The position numbers and the translations under genes are program-made. A stretch of 10,491 nt of DNA from Actinomycetes bacterium (GTDB taxonomy: Bacteria; Actinomycetota; Actinomycetes; Propionibacteriales; Propionibacteriaceae): the NCBI GenBank assembly GCA_023436925.1, contig JAEZHJ010000134.1, forward strand, positions 1 to 10,491. Direction: 5' to 3'. Each line of letters opens with the position of its first letter. Position 1 is the first letter of the stretch. Below the pieces are notes generated by a model, which was not told the origin of the DNA, searched no databases, and saw only the letters and a program-made list of their open reading frames with translations. Below, in pieces: positions 1-8,918 of the stretch.

Positions 1-68
1 ACCACCAGCATCGCCCACGCCCCGTGCTGGTTCGGCAGCCAGCCGGCCGTCCGGGTGCGTTGAGCCAC
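1..68 (-). CDS. YwiC-like membrane protein, N-terminal fragment
   Basis: A minus-strand frame opens with GTG at 68-66 and runs off the left edge after 22 codons. It contains the stretch WLPNQHGAWAMLV. A (P)xQHGAWAML block near the N terminus is, from memory, the hallmark of the YwiC-like family (PF14256), which are multi-pass membrane proteins of unknown function found in Bacillus and actinobacteria. The frame is closed upstream by the stop of the methyltransferase gene at 107-105, and GTG at 68 is the only start codon in that interval. No convincing Shine-Dalgarno sequence precedes it, but TACGGT lies six bases upstream, the layout of a leaderless transcript. The gene is on the same strand as the methyltransferase, 36 bp downstream of it. 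The family call rests on one short motif; the rest of the protein is outside the window. Confidence 0.7.
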   Translation of the reverse strand, partial: MAQRTRTAGWLPNQHGAWAMLV

Positions 69-74
69 GCCCGC

Positions 75-80
75 ACCGTA
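75..80 (-). promoter_or_regulatory. Candidate -10 element (TACGGT) for a leaderless YwiC-like transcript
   Basis: On the minus strand TACGGT (TANNNT) is followed by exactly six bases and then the GTG start at 68. In actinobacteria a TANNNT box 6-9 bases before the start codon is the usual mark of a leaderless mRNA. No clear -35 box is visible. The same TANNNT-N6-start layout precedes deoC. Confidence 0.4.
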
Positions 81-104
81 CCGGAACCGGACGGCGCTCG
101 CGGC

Positions 105-1139
105 TCAGCGGCGCGGGTCGGCCACCTCGGTGAGGGTGACGGTGTAGTGACGGTCGCGGGCGGCGATCCGGGTCGGTCCGAACTCGGCCCGCAGGAACGG
201 CAGGTAGGGCAGATGGGAGTTGAACACGGTCCACACCGTGCCGCCCGGGGCCAGCGCCGGTCTGGCACTGCGCAGCAGCCCGAACCCCGGAGTGGAGTCC
301 TTGGTGGTGCCCCGATGGAAGGGCGGGTTGCACACCACCATGTCGGCCTGGGTTGCGTCCTGGGCCGGCAGGCCGTCGCTGCGCAGCACGGTCGCCGACA
401 CTCCGTTGGCGGCCGCGGTGTCGCTGGTGGAGGCGCAGGCCGCGCGCGAGACGTCCACCGCCACCACCTGGTAGCCGCGCCGGGCCAGCCAGGTGGCCAG
501 GATCCCGGTGCCGCACCCGAGGTCGATCGCGGTCGCGGACGGGCCGGCGTCCGGGCCGGTCCGGGGCACCGCCGCATCCAGGCACTCCAGTAGCAGCCGG
601 GTGCCGCCGTCCAGCCGCCCGGCGGCGAACGACCCGGCGTGGCTGACCACGGTGAGGTCGCCCACCCGGGCCTGCTTCGGCCAGGTCAATGGGCCGGGCA
701 GCGGCTGCCGGGCGTGCAGGACGCGGGACTTCTGCCGCCCCAGACTGGCACGCACCTCGCCGAAGCTGGCTGCGAGGACCTCGTTCATGCCCCGGTTGAG
801 GTGCTTCTCCCGTCCGCCGGCCAGGAACTGGACGTCCGGGCCGGCGAAGGCGGCCACCCGCTGGGCGTAGTCCTCGAGCTGACCCAGGCTCTTGGGTAGC
901 CGGGCCAGCACCACCTGGACGCCGGCGAAGGCGGCGGAGTCCAGCGAGTCCAGCCCCGGACCGGCCAGCAGCGCCTCGTCGCGGACGTCATCGCACCAGG
1001 CCCGGACCTGATGCCCCTCGACCGACAGCGCACGAGCCAGCGCCGGATCGTCCAGCACCACCACCGGAGCCCCCGGCGCCTGCGCCAGGGCGGGGCCCGC
1101 CTCGTCCGCCAGCAGCGCCGAGACCGGGTCAAGCCTCAC
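105..1139 (-). CDS. RlmG/RsmC-like rRNA (guanine-N2)-methyltransferase
   Basis: This is a class I S-adenosylmethionine-dependent methyltransferase of 344 residues with the two-domain layout of RlmG (23S rRNA m2G1835) and RsmC (16S rRNA m2G1207). Residues 1 to about 150 form a degenerate N-terminal methyltransferase-like domain, including LPKSLGQLEDYAQRV at 81-95. The catalytic MTS-type domain spans about 155-340. It carries the SAM-binding loop DLGCGTG at 206-212 and the NPPF catalytic motif at 271-274, followed by His275; NPPF/NPPY marks enzymes that methylate an exocyclic amino group of a base. The VFNSHLPY segment near 305-312 resembles RlmG more than RsmC. Which rRNA base is methylated cannot be decided here. 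The GTG start lies inside the end of the transporter gene (11-bp overlap), suggesting coupled translation. It acts in the cytoplasm on ribosomal subunits and has no obvious functional link to the sugar genes upstream. Confidence 0.85.
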   Translation of the reverse strand: MRLDPVSALLADEAGPALAQAPGAPVVVLDDPALARALSVEGHQVRAWCDDVRDEALLAGPGLDSLDSAAFAGVQVVLARLPKSLGQLEDYAQRVAAFAGPDVQFLAGGREKHLNRGMNEVLAASFGEVRASLGRQKSRVLHARQPLPGPLTWPKQARVGDLTVVSHAGSFAAGRLDGGTRLLLECLDAAVPRTGPDAGPSATAIDLGCGTGILATWLARRGYQVVAVDVSRAACASTSDTAAANGVSATVLRSDGLPAQDATQADMVVCNPPFHRGTTKDSTPGFGLLRSARPALAPGGTVWTVFNSHLPYLPFLRAEFGPTRIAARDRHYTVTLTEVADPRR

Positions 1140-2553
1140 TGGTCAACTGCCCGCGCTGCTTGAGGTCGGCGATGATCCGGGCGTGGAAGTCCTCGTCGAT
1201 GCGGTACTTGGCGCGGTAGATCAGGTAGCTGACCACCACCAGCACCAGCGGCAGGACGAGCATCACGAGCTTCATGATGAGCAGGCCCTGGGCATCGACG
1301 TCGCCGAACTCGTTGGCGTCGTTGATGCCGCTGACGATCGCGGTCGCCCCGACGATCGCGGCGGCGAGCGCCGCACCCACCTTGTTGATGAAGGGCTGCA
1401 GGGCGAAGGTGACCGCGACATTGCGCCGGCCCAGCTTCCAGTGCCCGTAGTCGATGGTGTCGGTGATGAAGACGAGCATCAGCAGCACCACGTAGCTCTG
1501 GCCGATGAACAGCAGCAGGCCCGCGATCCCGATCGGGATCATGTTCATCGGCGAGAAGAAGAAGACCAGGTAGCCGGCCACGATCATCACGATCGCCGCG
1601 GTGAACAAGGTGGCGCGGGTGAACCGGCGGCGCAGCAGCGGGAAGGACAGGAAGCCGACCACCTGGGCGATGCCGAGCACCGCCCCGAAGATGGTGTACA
1701 TCCCCTCGTCGCCGTAGGCGTACTTGAAGAAGTACACCCCGAAGCTGGTCGTGGTGATGTAGCCGGTCATGAACAGCACCATCGCGATCGCCGTCCACAG
1801 CAGCTGGTCGTTCTTCACCACCACCCCGGCCACCTCGCGCAGGGTGGTCCGCTCCTGCTCGATCGCCAGCCGCGGCTCCTTCACCCCGAACAGGGTGACC
1901 GCCTGGCCGGCCAGCATGATCACGACCAGGATGACGGCGAGCACCGTCCACCCCGACACCTGGCCGAAAACCGTGGTCAGCGCCCCCTGGGAGCCGACCA
2001 GCGGCACCACGGCGACCACCACCGAGAACAGGCCGATGGTGGCGAAGATCTTGGCGACCGCGCCGATCCGTTCCCGCGACTTCTGGTCGACGGTGAGCGC
2101 CGGCAGCATCGACCAGTACGGGATGTCGTTGGCCGTCCACGACAGCCCCCACAGCAGGTAGATCACCGCGAAGGCGATCACCCACGGCACCCCCCGCAGC
2201 CCGAGGTCGGTGAACATCAGGACGGTGAACGCCGCCGAGGCGACCGCGCCGGCCGCGATCCACGGCTTGTAGTGGCCCCAGCGGGTGCGGGTGTTGTCGA
2301 CGATGGAGCCCATCACGATGTCCATCACCGCGTCGAACAGGCGGGCCAGCAGCACCAGGACCGAGACCCAGCCCAGTTCCCAGTTGGTCAGTTCGAGGCC
2401 TTCGGTGAGGAAGACCAGGAAGTACATCGAGACCAGGGTGTAGACCATGTCGCGGCCCAGCGTGCCGACTCCGAAGGTCCACTTGTTGCGGCGTTCCAGG
2501 GCCGTGGCCGGCGCGTCCGATGCGGCGGCCAGGTCGGCGGGCGTGCGCGTCAT
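1129..2553 (-). CDS. GPH-family (MelB-like) cation:glycoside symporter
   Basis: A 474-residue inner-membrane transporter of the glycoside-pentoside-hexuronide:cation symporter family, a branch of the major facilitator superfamily, with about 12 hydrophobic segments. The family signature lies between helices 2 and 3: Asp74 and Asp78 match the cation-coupling aspartates of MelB (Asp55 and Asp59), followed by Gly82, Asp86, Arg91, Gly93 and KPW at 96-98. The second signature is in the C-terminal half: DTIDYGHWKLGRR from 365, then Lys391, which aligns with MelB Lys377. An N-terminal tail of about 25 residues and a basic C-terminal tail are cytoplasmic. The ATG lies 9 bp after the GH1 stop, with only a weak ribosome site, so translation is probably coupled to GH1. 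Context suggests a beta-glucoside or short beta-linked oligosaccharide as substrate; substrate and ion cannot be read from sequence. Confidence 0.9.
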   Translation of the reverse strand: MTRTPADLAAASDAPATALERRNKWTFGVGTLGRDMVYTLVSMYFLVFLTEGLELTNWELGWVSVLVLLARLFDAVMDIVMGSIVDNTRTRWGHYKPWIAAGAVASAAFTVLMFTDLGLRGVPWVIAFAVIYLLWGLSWTANDIPYWSMLPALTVDQKSRERIGAVAKIFATIGLFSVVVAVVPLVGSQGALTTVFGQVSGWTVLAVILVVIMLAGQAVTLFGVKEPRLAIEQERTTLREVAGVVVKNDQLLWTAIAMVLFMTGYITTTSFGVYFFKYAYGDEGMYTIFGAVLGIAQVVGFLSFPLLRRRFTRATLFTAAIVMIVAGYLVFFFSPMNMIPIGIAGLLLFIGQSYVVLLMLVFITDTIDYGHWKLGRRNVAVTFALQPFINKVGAALAAAIVGATAIVSGINDANEFGDVDAQGLLIMKLVMLVLPLVLVVVSYLIYRAKYRIDEDFHARIIADLKQRGQLTSEA

Positions 2554-2562
2554 GGGGTGAAG

Positions 2563-3942
2563 CTACTCTGGCCGGCTCGCGTCACCAACCTCCAACACCG
2601 GTTCGCCGATCGTCGTGTCGGCCGAGGCCTCCGGACGCAGCCGGTTGTCCGGGTAGCGGCGGCCGCCCACCCACTGCCGGTAGGCGTCGTCGGTGACGCC
2701 CTCGTTGGCGATGATGTCGGCGTAGAACCGTCCCGAGTCACGCACCGTCCGGCGCTGGGTGGGGTAGTCGAGCTCGACCAGCCCGAAGCGCGGCTCCTCG
2801 CCCTCGGCCCACTCGAAGTTGTCGGTGAAGCACCAGTGGTAGTAGCGCTCGATCGGCAGGCCGGAGCCGGCGATCGCCTGCAGGTGGTCGTACAGGTAGC
2901 GCGGACGGAAGGCGTCCGCGGCATCGGCGGTGCCGTTCTCGGTGATCCAGATCGGGCCGGGGAACCGGTCGTGCACCCACTGCGCCACCTCCACCAGGCC
3001 GGCCGGGTACACCTCCCAGCCGAGGTCGTTCACCGCGACGCCGGAGGCGACCCCGTCCTTCAGCCGGGTCACCGAACTGCGGGTGTAGTAGTTGATGCCC
3101 TGGAAGTCGTAGTACCGGCCCGGTTCGATGTCCTCGGGCTGCAGGAACGGGGCGAGGAAGCGGCCCACGCTGAAGGCGCGGGTGAGCGCGGACTGGAACA
3201 GGTACTGCGACAGGCCGGCGCTGACCCGGTCGGCCGGGTTCCAGCGGCGCTTCGGCGAGAACACCCGCAGGTGGTTGGCCACCCCGACCCGGGCGGTGGG
3301 GAAGCCGGCGTGGATGGTCTGGTAGGTGTGGATGTGCGCCACGGCCATGGTCTTCATCACGTTCAGCGCACGGGTCACCGACCCGGTCACCCCCGGCGGC
3401 CAGTCCCCGTCCAGCCAGCCCTTGGTGGCGTACACGTTGGGCTCGTTGATCGTCACCCAGTCCTCGACCAGGTCACCCAGCTCGGTCAGGACGTGGTCGA
3501 CGTAGCGCCGGAAGATGGTGCCGGCGCCGGGGTGCTCCCAGCCGCCCAGGTCCTCGAACCACCACGGGTTGTTGAAGTGGTGCAGGGTGACCAGCGGACG
3601 GATCCCGGCCGCCCGCAGCGCGGTCAGCTCGTCGCGGTAGTGGCTGGTCGCCGCGGCGTCGAACTGGCCGGGGGACGGCTCGAGCCGGGCCCACTCCAGC
3701 CCCATCCGGTAGTCCTTGATGCCGAGCTCGGCCAGCAGCGCGATGTCTTGGGAGACCCGGTTCCAGTGGTCGGCGGCCAGCCTGGGGCTGCTGCCGTCGC
3801 GGATCCGGCCGGGCTGGTCGGCCCAGCGGTGCCAGTTGGTGTCGGCGTCCCCGCCCTCGATCTGGGTGGCGGCGGTCGCCACCCCCAGGGCGAGCCCCGG
3901 CAGGGCGAACCCGCGTCCCGGGGTCGGGCTGGCGTCGGACAT
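2563..3942 (-). CDS. GH1 family beta-glucosidase, cytoplasmic
   Basis: A retaining beta-glycosidase of glycoside hydrolase family 1, 459 residues, the usual length for a single-domain GH1 enzyme. Visible in order are the sugar-binding QIEGG (Gln27), the TLHHF block (His122), the acid/base glutamate in TINEP (Glu167), the NYY segment (about 284-286), the nucleophile in ITENG (Glu335) and the WCFTDNFEW block that binds the -1 sugar (Trp370, Glu377, Trp378). All key residues are present, so it should be active. It has no signal peptide and probably splits glycosides brought in by the adjacent symporter. I chose ATG 3942 because AGGAGG sits six bases before it and the family-like sequence begins just after. 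An ATG at 3966 (eight residues longer) also has a GGAGG, nine bases before it, and cannot be excluded. Exact aglycone and sugar preference (glucoside, galactoside, fucoside) is not determinable. Confidence 0.93.
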   Translation of the reverse strand: MSDASPTPGRGFALPGLALGVATAATQIEGGDADTNWHRWADQPGRIRDGSSPRLAADHWNRVSQDIALLAELGIKDYRMGLEWARLEPSPGQFDAAATSHYRDELTALRAAGIRPLVTLHHFNNPWWFEDLGGWEHPGAGTIFRRYVDHVLTELGDLVEDWVTINEPNVYATKGWLDGDWPPGVTGSVTRALNVMKTMAVAHIHTYQTIHAGFPTARVGVANHLRVFSPKRRWNPADRVSAGLSQYLFQSALTRAFSVGRFLAPFLQPEDIEPGRYYDFQGINYYTRSSVTRLKDGVASGVAVNDLGWEVYPAGLVEVAQWVHDRFPGPIWITENGTADAADAFRPRYLYDHLQAIAGSGLPIERYYHWCFTDNFEWAEGEEPRFGLVELDYPTQRRTVRDSGRFYADIIANEGVTDDAYRQWVGGRRYPDNRLRPEASADTTIGEPVLEVGDASRPE

Positions 3943-3982
3943 CGGCGGCCTCCTCGCTGCGATCATCGACCGGTCCCTCCCG

Positions 3983-4011
3983 ACGCTACCGGGACGGGTG
4001 GGATCGCGGCA
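3983..4011 (-). promoter_or_regulatory. Candidate promoter of the GH1-symporter-methyltransferase transcript
   Basis: On the minus strand TGCCGC (4011-4006), a 17-base spacer and TAGCGT (3988-3983) lie just upstream of the GH1 start. The predicted transcript would begin near 3976. The promoter before the SMP-30 gene has the same hexamer, TGCCGC, and the same 17-base spacing to a TAG-starting -10 box. A 7-bp inverted repeat, CCGGGAC (3989-3995) and GTCCCGG (4012-4018), brackets the spacer and -35 and could be an operator. The promoter call rests on pattern only; the -35 is far from TTGACA. Confidence 0.4.
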
Positions 4012-4049
4012 GTCCCGGGGGATCGTTCGACGTGGCGGAGGTGGCCGGC

Positions 4050-4068
4050 GCCGGGCGGCCGGCCCGGC
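4050..4068 (-). terminator. GC-rich hairpin just after the SMP-30 gene, possible partial terminator
   Basis: GCCGGGC and GCCCGGC pair perfectly (7 bp) around a 5-base loop, starting 3 bases past the SMP-30 stop codon. No T-run follows, so it may be only a weak terminator or a 3'-end stabiliser. Chance is possible at this GC content. It would separate the SMP-30 message from the GH1 transcript, which has its own candidate promoter. Confidence 0.35.
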
Positions 4069-4071
4069 CGG

Positions 4072-4920
4072 TCAGCCGGCGAACCCGGCCACCGCCAGGC
4101 CCGGCACCGCAACCCGGCAGCTGTAGACCGAGCCGGCGGCGGGCTCGTCGCCGGGTTCCAGGCCCTCGCGGGAGGTCGTGATGAACAAGGTGCGCAGGTC
4201 GTCCCCGCCCAGGCAGCAGGCGGTCGGCCGGCTGACCGGGACCTCCACCACATCGGTCAGCGTGCCGTCCGGGTCGAAGCGGCGGACCTGCCCGGCGCCG
4301 TAGAAGGCGATCCACAGCCCACCCGCGGCGTCCACGCAGAGCCCGTCCGGGTACCCGTCGCTGTGCTGCAGCAGGACGTGGCGGTTGACCGGGCCGCGGT
4401 CCGGGTCGTGGGTGAAGCGGTAGGTGACCTGCGCCTCGGAGTCGTTGAGGTAGGCCAGGCTGCCGTCCGGGCTCCAGCCCAGGCCGTTGGAGATGGTGAG
4501 CTGGCTGACCGTGTCGTGCAGCCCGTCCTCGCCGTCCCAGCGCCACAGCGAGCCGGCCTGCGGTGTCACGTCGTAGGCCATCGTCCCGATGTAGAACCGG
4601 CCCTGCGGGTCGCAGCCGCCCTCATTGCAGCGCAACCCGGGGTCGTCGGTGACGCTCACCGCGGGGACCAGGTCGGTCAGGTCGTCGCGGTCGGCCAGGG
4701 CCAGGTCGTGCTCCCGGGCGACGATCGCCCCGCCGCCGATCCGGGGCCGCACCACGGCCGCCACCGCCGAGCCGACGTTGACCCGTTCCACGCCGTCGTC
4801 CCGCAGCGTGAGGACGTCTCCGGCGAGCATGTCGACCATGCGCAGCGCCTGCCAGCGCGGCCACCAGACCGGGCCCTCGCCGTGGAATGCGATCGGATCG
4901 GTGACCTGCTCGGCCTGCAT
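4072..4920 (-). CDS. SMP-30/gluconolactonase/LRE family protein
   Basis: A 282-residue six-bladed beta-propeller of the SMP-30/regucalcin family, whose members are metal-dependent lactonases opening aldono- or other sugar lactones. The expected metal ligands are present: Glu15 in HGEGPVWW, Asn145 in ISNGLGWSPDG and Asp192 in PDGLCVDAAGGLW. The substrate-side loop reads RCNEGGCDPQGRFYIGTM from Arg97, with Asn99 kept but the usual Asp of RxNDG replaced by Glu100 and with cysteines at 98 and 103. There is no signal peptide, so it is cytoplasmic. I chose ATG 4920 because AGGAGG lies five bases before it; longer versions up to 4992 run through the promoter region. It heads the minus-strand sugar cluster, 129 bp before GH1, which suggests it acts on a lactone derived from the imported sugar. 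Its true substrate is unknown. Confidence 0.87.
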   Translation of the reverse strand: MQAEQVTDPIAFHGEGPVWWPRWQALRMVDMLAGDVLTLRDDGVERVNVGSAVAAVVRPRIGGGAIVAREHDLALADRDDLTDLVPAVSVTDDPGLRCNEGGCDPQGRFYIGTMAYDVTPQAGSLWRWDGEDGLHDTVSQLTISNGLGWSPDGSLAYLNDSEAQVTYRFTHDPDRGPVNRHVLLQHSDGYPDGLCVDAAGGLWIAFYGAGQVRRFDPDGTLTDVVEVPVSRPTACCLGGDDLRTLFITTSREGLEPGDEPAAGSVYSCRVAVPGLAVAGFAG

Positions 4921-4928
4921 CGCTTCCT

Positions 4929-4947
4929 CCTGACGCCGGTAGTCAGG
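4929..4947. promoter_or_regulatory. Inverted repeat CCTGAC-N7-GTCAGG at the SMP-30 start
   Basis: A perfect 6-bp inverted repeat with a 7-base spacer lies between the candidate -10 box (4955-4950) and the SMP-30 start codon, and its last bases overlap the AGGAGG ribosome site. In DNA it sits where a repressor would block transcription start; in RNA it could fold over the ribosome site. Either role is an inference from position. Confidence 0.4.
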
Positions 4948-4949
4948 CG

Positions 4950-4978
4950 AGCCTACGACGAGCCACCGCCGCGCGGCA
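4950..4978 (-). promoter_or_regulatory. Candidate promoter of the SMP-30 gene
   Basis: TGCCGC (4978-4973), a 17-base spacer and TAGGCT (4955-4950) on the minus strand place transcription start near 4943, giving a leader of about 23 bases with the ribosome site. The hexamer and spacing repeat those before GH1. Pattern evidence only. Confidence 0.4.
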
Positions 4979-5013
4979 GGCCCGCCGTCCATCCGGCGCG
5001 GTCGGATGAGCGG

Positions 5014-5038
5014 CGACCCTGGCTACTACGCAGGGTCG
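5014..5038. promoter_or_regulatory. Inverted repeat CGACCCTG-N9-CAGGGTCG in the divergent spacer
   Basis: A perfect 8-bp inverted repeat with a 9-base spacer is centred at 5026, between the divergent SMP-30 and ppdK genes. It lies 16 bases upstream of the candidate ppdK -35 box, where an activator or shared regulator could bind. The arms could also form an RNA hairpin, but no coding frame or transcript end is nearby, so a protein-binding site is more likely. I cannot name the regulator family. Confidence 0.45.
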
Positions 5039-5054
5039 TACAGGGGCGAAGAAT

Positions 5055-5083
5055 GTGAACGAGTCGCCCGTAGGCGGTACGGT
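5055..5083 (+). promoter_or_regulatory. Candidate ppdK promoter
   Basis: GTGAAC (5055-5060), a 17-base spacer and TACGGT (5078-5083) fit a loose actinobacterial housekeeping promoter. Transcription would start near 5090, leaving a leader of about 100 bases before the ppdK ATG. I see no recognisable riboswitch in that leader. The -35 match is only 3 of 6. Confidence 0.35.
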
Positions 5084-5192
5084 TGGGGGCGGCACATGCC
5101 AGAAGGCGTCGGGACGTCCGGCGCCACACGATGCCCGCCGGCCACCGCCGATGGCAGCACCCGAAGCCCGTCAGAGGAGATATCGGAGAAGT

Positions 5193-7817
<2,625 letters not shown>

Positions 7818-7829
7818 CGCAACGCTCAC

Positions 7830-7865
7830 CCGAAGGGGCCCGGCCGGTTGGCCGGGCCCCTTCGG
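7830..7865 (+). terminator. Perfect 16-bp hairpin terminator after ppdK
   Basis: CCGAAGGGGCCCGGCC (7830-7845) pairs without mismatch with 7850-7865 around the loop GGTT, 12 bases after the ppdK stop. No T-tract follows, which is common for actinobacterial terminators. It separates ppdK from the lipoprotein gene downstream on the same strand. Confidence 0.85.
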
Positions 7866-8017
7866 CGTGTCCGGCCGGGCGCGGCGGTGGACCCCGGTGG
7901 AAGCAGCGGCCAACAGGTGGGCCGACGGGGGTGCGGCTCCTCCCGCGTCCAGGCCGGCCCGACACCCGGCGGCGTGTGCTCACCAAAGGGCTGAGGATTC
8001 GCTGAGAGACTGGATCG

Positions 8018-8911
8018 GTGATCGGTGGCAAGCGGTTCGCGGGTGTGGTGGCGATCCTGGCGGTGGTGCTGGCAGGCTGCGCAAAGGTGTCGCCGGTGGC
8101 GCCGACCGCCGCGACGACGAGCGCGCCGCCCGCGCTGGAGATCGGCACCGACGGCACCCCCACCATGGACCTGGTGGCCGCCCTCTACGCGGCCGCCCTG
8201 CAGGCCGACGGGCAGCCGGCGAGCGTGGTCACGGTGGTTCCCGGCACCGAGACCCTCGCCGTGGCCGACCACTCCCCGGTGGCGATGCCGGTCTTCGCCG
8301 GCACCCTGCTGCGCCAGTTCAACGCCGAGTCGTCGGCCGAGCCGTCCGATGTCGTGTCGGCGCTGGCGACCGCCGTCGCCCCCGATCTCGCCGTGCTGGA
8401 GACCACCAGGGTGGACGGCCGGCTGGTCTGGGCCGTCACGATGACCGCCGCCTCCAGCGGGGTGGCCGACCTGACCGCGGTCGGCGGCTGGGGTGCCGAC
8501 AAGGTGGTGGCGGCGCCCAGCTTCGCGCTGGCCAGCCCGTCCGGCGTCCCGGCGCTCGAGGTTGCCTACGGCAGCGACGCGACGATCCAGGAGGTGGACG
8601 ACGTCGCAGCCCGCCACGAGGCGCTGGTCGCCGGCAGCGTCGACGCCGCCGGCTTCCGAAAGACCGATGCGGTCGGCCTGGCCGACCTGGTGGAACTGGA
8701 CGACCCGATGGGGGTCGCCACCCCGGATCCGCTGGTGGTGCTGCTGGCCGCCGACCTGGCCGAGCAGCGTCCGGACGCGGTACTCGTCCTGGACGCCGTC
8801 CAGCAGGCGCTCACCCAGGAGTCACTCCGCGCGCTCGCCGAGGCTGCCGTCCAGGAGGGCGCGGAGGCTGCGATCGCCGACTGGCTGGCCTCGGCCGGCC
8901 TGGCTGGCTGA
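8018..8911 (+). CDS. Lipoprotein resembling glycine-betaine/choline ABC substrate-binding proteins (OpuAC/ProX-like)
   Basis: A 297-residue exported lipoprotein. GTG at 8018 opens a lipoprotein signal peptide: Lys5 and Arg6, a hydrophobic core, then lipobox LAGC with Cys21 as the lipidated residue. A Thr/Ser/Pro/Ala-rich linker follows to about residue 40. The mature part has the order of motifs of the OpuAC/ProX substrate-binding fold (PF04069-like): a first-strand IGTDGTPTMDLVAALYAA block, PVFAGTLL where family members have PEYTGT, a VLETT...WAVT segment, ADLTAVGG, an AYGSD segment, an ALVAGSVDAAGF...TDAVGLADLVELDDP block, and a C-terminal LTQESLRALAEAAV helix. Similarity is by eye and moderate. 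No permease or ATPase gene adjoins it, and the aromatic residues that usually cage quaternary amines look sparse, so it may bind another ligand or have a non-transport role. The preceding 150 bp hold no clear promoter; a 6-bp direct repeat, GCTGAG at 7990 and 8001, spaced one helical turn, is the only notable element. Confidence 0.72.
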   Translation: MIGGKRFAGVVAILAVVLAGCAKVSPVAPTAATTSAPPALEIGTDGTPTMDLVAALYAAALQADGQPASVVTVVPGTETLAVADHSPVAMPVFAGTLLRQFNAESSAEPSDVVSALATAVAPDLAVLETTRVDGRLVWAVTMTAASSGVADLTAVGGWGADKVVAAPSFALASPSGVPALEVAYGSDATIQEVDDVAARHEALVAGSVDAAGFRKTDAVGLADLVELDDPMGVATPDPLVVLLAADLAEQRPDAVLVLDAVQQALTQESLRALAEAAVQEGAEAAIADWLASAGLAG

Positions 8912-8918
8912 GCGGCGC

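Noticed and set aside
1..63. Plus-strand frame ending in TGA at 61-63 as the tail of a gene entering from the left
   Set aside because: Its 20 residues match nothing I recognise, and the opposite strand carries the YwiC-like motif with a plausible start.
1183..5058. Plus-strand open frame of 1291 codons across the whole sugar cluster
   Set aside because: It lies antisense to four well-supported genes. Its translation is a His/Asp/Arg/Gly-rich mirror of GC-biased codons with no domain, so it is an artefact of composition.
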